Of a DNA stretch of 64,000 nucleotides, positions 60,237 through 64,000 are shown piece after piece. The stretch spans positions 1 through 64,000 of the forward strand of contig CAVSAR010000008.1 in assembly GCA_963726085.1 (NCBI GenBank), written 5' to 3'. Under the pieces are notes generated by a model that did not search any database, was not told the DNA's origin, and saw nothing but the letters and a program-made list of their open reading frames with translations. Both the position numbers and the translations under genes were made by a program. Source of the DNA: ZC4RG30 sp963726085. Its GTDB lineage: Bacteria > Pseudomonadota > Gammaproteobacteria > Steroidobacterales > Steroidobacteraceae. How positions within the stretch are numbered: the stretch's first letter is position 1; the number at the start of each line of letters is the position of its first letter.

Positions 60237-61309
60237 GCCGCTGGGCGCTCGAGCAGGTAGTGACTGACCCACCATTCCTGGCCATTGCGATAGCCGAACA
60301 ACTCCGCGCACGCCATGAAGAACACGCGCCAGCGCCGCAGCCACATTGCAGCATCCGCCTCGCCGTAGGTGCGCGCGAGGATGGGCAATACTTCGTCGCG
60401 CGCGGCATCCAGATTGGCCAGCCACGCATTGGCTGTCTTTTCATAATGGCGGCCATCCCAGCGCCAGCGCTCCACGAACCGCAGGTGATCCTGGAAACGC
60501 AGGGGCAACTCGTCACTGGGCATCATGCCACCCGAGAAGAAGTGGCGGCTCATCCAGTCTGACGCACCGCCATCGACGAATGCATAAGGCCTGGAGCGAT
60601 GACAGAACACATGCATGAAGAAGCGGCCACCAGGACGCAGCCAATCCTTGACGTTGGCGAACATCGCGGGCCAGTTGCGCATGTGCTCGAACATCTCGAC
60701 AGACACGACGCGATCGAAGTCGCCGGCGCACTGGAAGTGGTTCATGTCTGCAGTGATGATCTCGATATTTTGCAGACCTTCGGCTCGCGCCCGGGACAGG
60801 ATGGATTCACGCTGGGAGTGGGAATTGGATACGCCGACAATTTGGCTCGCGGGGAACTCTCGTGCTATCCACATCGTCAGGGAGCCCCACCCGCAGCCCA
60901 ATTCGAGCACTCGCTGACCATCGACTAGCTGCGCGCGCTGCGCGGTCACCTCCAGAGCACGGGATTCGGCATCTGCAAGGTTTTCTGTGCCATCAGGCCA
61001 CCAGGCGCTGCTGTACTTATGTTGTGGCCCAAGCACATGGTGGAAGAAAGTCGCGGGCAACTCGTAGTGCTGAGCGTTGGCCAATTCTGGAAGTGGCGCA
61101 ATGCTTGCGGTGCGCATCGACCGCACAAACTGCTCAGTGGCGAGGCCGGCGAGTTCTGTGTCCGCCGCATTGATGTCCAACAGTCGCTGCCGACACATGC
61201 TGCGAATGCCGGCCCGGATTAGTGCATCCGGCACCAGGCCACGCTCGACCAAAGTGATCGATGGGTCGTTCATTCGAAAACCGGTATTTACGGTCTGTGT
61301 GTGTGCCAT
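60233..61309 (-). CDS. SAM-dependent fatty-acid methyltransferase (CFA synthase family)
   Basis: 358 residues. SAM-binding motif LVDGQRVLELGCGWGSLTMW; further CFA-family motifs YSSAWWPDGTENLADAES, IVGVSNSHSQRESILSRARA, RVVSVEMFEHMRNWPAMFAN, GRFFMHVFCHRSRPYAFV and WRVFFMACAELFGYRNGQEW. It transfers a methyl or methylene to unsaturated acyl chains of phospholipids. First gene of the operon. The absence of a separate classic cfa N-terminal domain and the presence of DUF2878/DUF1295/FAD-oxidase partners point to branched or furan fatty acids rather than plain cyclopropanes. Confidence 0.9.
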   Translation of the reverse strand: MAHTQTVNTGFRMNDPSITLVERGLVPDALIRAGIRSMCRQRLLDINAADTELAGLATEQFVRSMRTASIAPLPELANAQHYELPATFFHHVLGPQHKYSSAWWPDGTENLADAESRALEVTAQRAQLVDGQRVLELGCGWGSLTMWIAREFPASQIVGVSNSHSQRESILSRARAEGLQNIEIITADMNHFQCAGDFDRVVSVEMFEHMRNWPAMFANVKDWLRPGGRFFMHVFCHRSRPYAFVDGGASDWMSRHFFSGGMMPSDELPLRFQDHLRFVERWRWDGRHYEKTANAWLANLDAARDEVLPILARTYGEADAAMWLRRWRVFFMACAELFGYRNGQEWWVSHYLLERPAA

Positions 61310-61389
61310 GGTTTGTCACCACCTTGCGCGATTCGCGTGACGCAAGTATGGCGCAGGCATCGCACGCAGCCAGCATTTCGCTGCCATTT

Positions 61390-61404
61390 GTTACAAACCG
61401 ATAC
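61390..61404 (-). promoter_or_regulatory. CpxR-like tandem site GTATC-N5-GTAAC
   Basis: Reading the minus strand, GTATC GGTTT GTAAC lies 81 bases upstream of the methyltransferase start. It matches the CpxR layout GTAAA-N5-GTAAA in spacing and in 7 of 10 specified bases. The same operon encodes a CpxR/RstA-type regulator, making this its probable operator. Confidence 0.4.
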
Positions 61405-61529
61405 AGATGTTGCGATATGTGAGTCAAGAGGCACAGGGACATCCATGCAAGAAGTCACTGGCAGAAAGAAGGTGACGGTTTGCGCGAAAGTCGCCAGAGT
61501 TTGCCGCGATCAGCGGCGCAGCGCCGCTG

Positions 61530-62023
61530 GTGCAACTGTCGCGGGGAACGGCGCTACCGGCCGGCGTTGGGTCGCGCACGGAAGTCGTATTCGGGGAGCG
61601 CGTTACCCCTGATCAGGCTTTTTTGCTCGGCGAAACGGTACTGGGGAGGCACCTATACCTATCGATTACCTGTGGCACGGTCGCACAGCCAAAACCCAAC
61701 CGCGAAGGCATTCCCTGGGGATGGGACGTCCAGCTGTGCTACCAATGGGTTGCGGCGCACCGTCTGCAGCCTGTTTCCCAGGCGCCAGCGACGTTGCAGC
61801 TATCCACATACTCAATGAGGCTTGCAGTTGCATGACCCACGTAGCTGGTGGCGAACGCACAATCACTCGGCGACGCTTCGAGGCGCCGAAGGGACCGGGT
61901 GAATGGTTGACGAGTGAGACGTTCGTGCCGACACTTGAGATGGCGCAACCTTTGGTACCGACGTCGCCGATGTCACGACCTGGGCTGAAAGCAATTCGCA
62001 TCAAGGTCTTCCAGGTCAAGTAA
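61530..62023 (+). pseudogene. DUF3237 protein, second copy, frameshifted
   Basis: Two frames align end to end with the DUF3237 protein at 12628: FGERVTPDQAFLLGETVLGR, TCGTVAQPKPNREGIPWGWD in the first; then, after one indel near 61740, GCGAPSAACFPGASDVAAIH, ILNEACSCM, RRRFEAPKGPGEWLTSETFV and KAIRIKVFQVK in the second, ending KVFQVK where the other ends KFYQVK. The N-terminal signal is not clear (AAISGAAPLVQLSRGTAL upstream). The copies are diverged, so the duplication or acquisition is old. Function is lost as read. Confidence 0.75.
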
Positions 62024-62033
62024 GCTGCTCGCC

Positions 62034-63152
62034 ATGTCCTCGGAAGCGCCGCCCAGTTCCCCGTCACTCGCAGTTCGAACGAGTAGCTCAAGGGCACTGT
62101 GGGCGCTCGTAGTACTGCTGGGCGGAGTGATCCTCTATTACGCCCACGCCGCCTTTATTCCGGTGGCCCTGGCCATGCTGTTCGCACTGGTGCTTTCCAG
62201 TCCTGTGGAGGCACTGCATCGCCGTGGCCTGCCGCGCAGCGCCAGTGCGTTGCTGATACTGGCCCTGTTTCTGGTTCTTGGTGTGGTCGCGGTGACGGTG
62301 CTGTGGGATCCTGCGCAGGCATGGTTTGCGGCCGCGCCACGCACGGTCCGGGCCATCGAGCACAAGCTTGATCCGGCCGCGCGGGTGCTGCGCCGGATTG
62401 ACGTGGTCACCAGCCGTGCTGCGCACCTGACCGATGGCGTCGAAGCGGCGCAGGCGGCGCCAAAGGCAAGCGCGCCGGCCGAGGAGGGCGGGTTCCTGGT
62501 GGCGACGCGTTCGGTGATTGTAGACCTGGTGACCGTGGTCATCCTGACGCTATTCGTGCTGACCGGTGGTCCGCCGGTGCTGGCGCGGATGGCCACGGCT
62601 TTCGCCAGCAATGTGCACGCTACCCACGCCTTGCGGGTGATCGAGGCGGTCCGCAGGGAAGTGGCTCGCTACTACGCAACCCTCGCGATGATCAATCTCG
62701 GACTTGGCATCGCCACAGGCCTGGTCATGACCGCGCTTGGCATGCCCAACCCCGTGCTGTGGGGCGCACTGGCCGGTCTGCTGAATTTCATTCCCTACGT
62801 CGGGTCGGCAACCACACTGGTGGTCCTTGCGGTGGTGGCATTTGTGTCGTTTGAGGATGTCGGCCGCGTAATCGGCGTCGCGGGTGCCTACCTGGCCCTG
62901 GCAACGATCGAAGGCCAGATCGTGCAACCGCTGCTGGTCGGGCGACGACTGGAGCTCAATCCGATACTGGTATTCCTGGCGCTGTGGTTTGCCGGCTGGT
63001 TCTGGGGAATCGCCGGCATCGTGATGGCCGTGCCCATGCTGGTGACGCTCAAGGTCGTGGCAGAACACAGCCCTCGCGGACTGCCGCTGAAGGAGTTCCT
63101 GAGTCCCAGTCGTCCCAGGGGCTTCAAGGCCAGGCGCTCGAAAGCGCGGTAG
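62034..63152 (+). CDS. AI-2E/PerM-family membrane permease
   Basis: 372 residues with about eight membrane helices: LWALVVLLGGVILYYAHAAF, IPVALAMLFALVLSSPVEAL, LLILALFLVLGVVAVTVLW, a cytoplasmic-periplasmic linker (about 90-150), DLVTVVILTLFVLTGGPPVL, YATLAMINLGLGIATGLVMT, NPVLWGALAGLLNFIPYVGS, TTLVVLAVVAFVSFEDVGRV and LNPILVFLALWFAGWFWGIA. The NFIPYVGS and FWGIAGIVMAVPML motifs define the family. Substrates are generally unknown. It is 10 bases after the DUF3237 copy and convergent with the peptidase gene (stop and stop adjacent). Confidence 0.88.
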   Translation: MSSEAPPSSPSLAVRTSSSRALWALVVLLGGVILYYAHAAFIPVALAMLFALVLSSPVEALHRRGLPRSASALLILALFLVLGVVAVTVLWDPAQAWFAAAPRTVRAIEHKLDPAARVLRRIDVVTSRAAHLTDGVEAAQAAPKASAPAEEGGFLVATRSVIVDLVTVVILTLFVLTGGPPVLARMATAFASNVHATHALRVIEAVRREVARYYATLAMINLGLGIATGLVMTALGMPNPVLWGALAGLLNFIPYVGSATTLVVLAVVAFVSFEDVGRVIGVAGAYLALATIEGQIVQPLLVGRRLELNPILVFLALWFAGWFWGIAGIVMAVPMLVTLKVVAEHSPRGLPLKEFLSPSRPRGFKARRSKAR

Positions 63153-64000
63153 TCAGATGATGTGCGCGCTCTCCAGCACAGTATCGCAAACGAAGCGCAG
63201 CTTGCGGATGGCCGAGGCCGACAGTACGAAGGGGTAGGCGTCCGGCAGGCCCAATCCCCGATTGAGGTTATTGAGGACGAAGGTCAGGGGCATCCATTCC
63301 TCGATCATGGTGTCAAAGTCGAGCGTGGTCCTGGCGAATATGCCACTGGTGGCGGCTAGTGATGGCTCATCCTGGCGCTTCGGTTGCAGCCGCAAGCCCG
63401 CCGACGTGGCCGTTTCAAGCGCATCCACCATGTGCAGGAAATGCGCCCACGTCTCAGCCCAGTCCTCCCAGGGGTGCATGGTCGCGTAGGCACTGACGTA
63501 GTCCTGCTGCCAGCTGGGTGGCGGCCCTTCCGAGTAGTGGCGTTTCATGGCATCGGCATAATCAGCGCGCTCATCGCCGAAGATTTCGCGAAATTGCCCC
63601 AGACGCTGGGTGTGCTCGATGAGTCGATCCCAAAAATAATGTCCACTCTCGTGCCGGAAATGTCCCAGCAGTGTCCGGTAGGGCTCATTCTGCGCGGCGC
63701 GCTGCCGCTCGCGCTGGACGTCGTCCGCTTCGGCGACGTTGATGGTGATGAGGCCGTCATCGTGGCCGGTAAACACGCGATTGCGGTCACCATTTGGCTT
63801 GGTGGAGTCCTTGAGGAACTCGAAGGCAAGCCCCAGGGGCTCGGCTTCGGTTTTCGGCGTCACGCGCAGGCCCAGGCCCAGCAGCGTGTACACCAGGCGT
63901 CGCTTCGCGGATTCAAGGCGGTACCAGGCCTGCTTGCTGCCCGCCTGCGACAGGTCCGGAATGACGGTAGTCAGCCGGCACGACTGGCACAGGGTCTCCG
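63153..64000 (-). CDS. Putative zinc-binding metallopeptidase, 5' end outside window
   Basis: About 282 C-terminal residues. The visible N-terminal part contains a second half of a zinc ribbon (LCQSCRLTTVIPDLS) and LESAKRRLVYTLLGLGLRV. The catalytic region is YRTLLGHFRHESGHYFWDRL (HExxH), and the third ligand region is MHPWEDWAETWAHFLHMVDA. This is the arrangement of the zinc-ribbon-plus-HExxH cytoplasmic peptidases (COG4307-like). It probably cleaves proteins, but no substrate is known. It is convergent with, and directly abuts, the permease gene. Confidence 0.85.
   Translation of the reverse strand, partial: ETLCQSCRLTTVIPDLSQAGSKQAWYRLESAKRRLVYTLLGLGLRVTPKTEAEPLGLAFEFLKDSTKPNGDRNRVFTGHDDGLITINVAEADDVQRERQRAAQNEPYRTLLGHFRHESGHYFWDRLIEHTQRLGQFREIFGDERADYADAMKRHYSEGPPPSWQQDYVSAYATMHPWEDWAETWAHFLHMVDALETATSAGLRLQPKRQDEPSLAATSGIFARTTLDFDTMIEEWMPLTFVLNNLNRGLGLPDAYPFVLSASAIRKLRFVCDTVLESAHII

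Noticed and set aside
61310..61529. ECF sigma (RpoE/ChrR-type) promoter for the fatty-acid methyltransferase operon
   Set aside because: No TGATCC-like -35 with a matching -10 was found upstream of the gene, and no ECF sigma or ChrR gene is in the window.
1..64000. Prophage, insertion sequences, CRISPR, tRNA or rRNA genes
   Set aside because: No transposase, integrase, phage structural gene, regular repeat array, cloverleaf or ribosomal RNA sequence was recognised.

Overview
The window reads as chromosomal DNA of a high-GC, Gram-negative proteobacterium, most likely a gammaproteobacterium of the Nevskiales/Steroidobacterales/Xanthomonadales type. The basis is the set of outer-membrane proteins (TonB receptor, porin, RND and NodT channels, BON proteins), UrcA, DUF1501/DUF1800, DUF3237 and a MetR-type regulator. 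The taxonomy is inference. No rRNA, tRNA, CRISPR array, insertion sequence or prophage was seen.

Layout. (1) 1-9.45 kb: envelope-stress genes (flavin monooxygenase, cardiolipin synthase, MscS channel, BON proteins), a HigBA-like toxin-antitoxin pair and secreted proteins. Nearly every gene here is broken by frameshifts that leave conserved protein in the neighbouring frame. At least two sit in G/C runs that look one base short, so base-calling error is as likely as decay. (2) 8.6-14 kb: gene remnants (ThuA, P450, CoA-transferase) around an intact methionine-synthase-like gene with divergent metR, a GST and a DUF3237 protein. (3) 14-22 kb: deacetylase plus glycosyltransferase, a NarL-type two-component system, a DUF1501/DUF1800 pair and an outer-membrane protein. 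(4) 22.4-27.2 kb: phosphatase, class III aminotransferase, acyl carrier protein, ketosynthase and FemAB/GNAT-like acyltransferase. This looks like a compact acyl-amine or amino-lipid pathway. Converging on it from 35.1 to 27.2 kb is a tightly overlapping operon: response regulator, kinase, NodT channel, FtsX permease, ABC ATPase, HlyD adaptor, esterase and two 4-TM SMR/EamA subunits. (5) 35.7-45.3 kb: two divergent secreted proteins, an RND pump, and a UrcA-PilZ-regulator-kinase operon converging on it. (6) 45.4-53.4 kb: a cluster around a Fur-box-like site (di-heme peroxidase, porin, FMN-binding protein, DUF4405 membrane protein, divergent ApbE) ending in a good terminator, then a membrane-anchored winged-helix regulator divergent from a TonB receptor. 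(7) 53.7-61.3 kb: a fatty-acid methyltransferase/DUF2878/DUF1295/lipocalin/FAD-oxidase/DUF1365 operon resembling singlet-oxygen or furan-fatty-acid clusters, here run together with an OmpR-type two-component pair. (8) 61.5-64 kb: a second, frameshifted DUF3237 gene, an AI-2E/PerM-like permease and a truncated zinc peptidase.

Themes: most operons are translationally coupled by 1-4 base overlaps, four two-component systems lie beside envelope or export genes, and several convergent pairs overlap in their coding ends. The best candidates for an undescribed system are the acyl-amine cluster with its converging exporter, and the Fur-box flavin/heme cluster.
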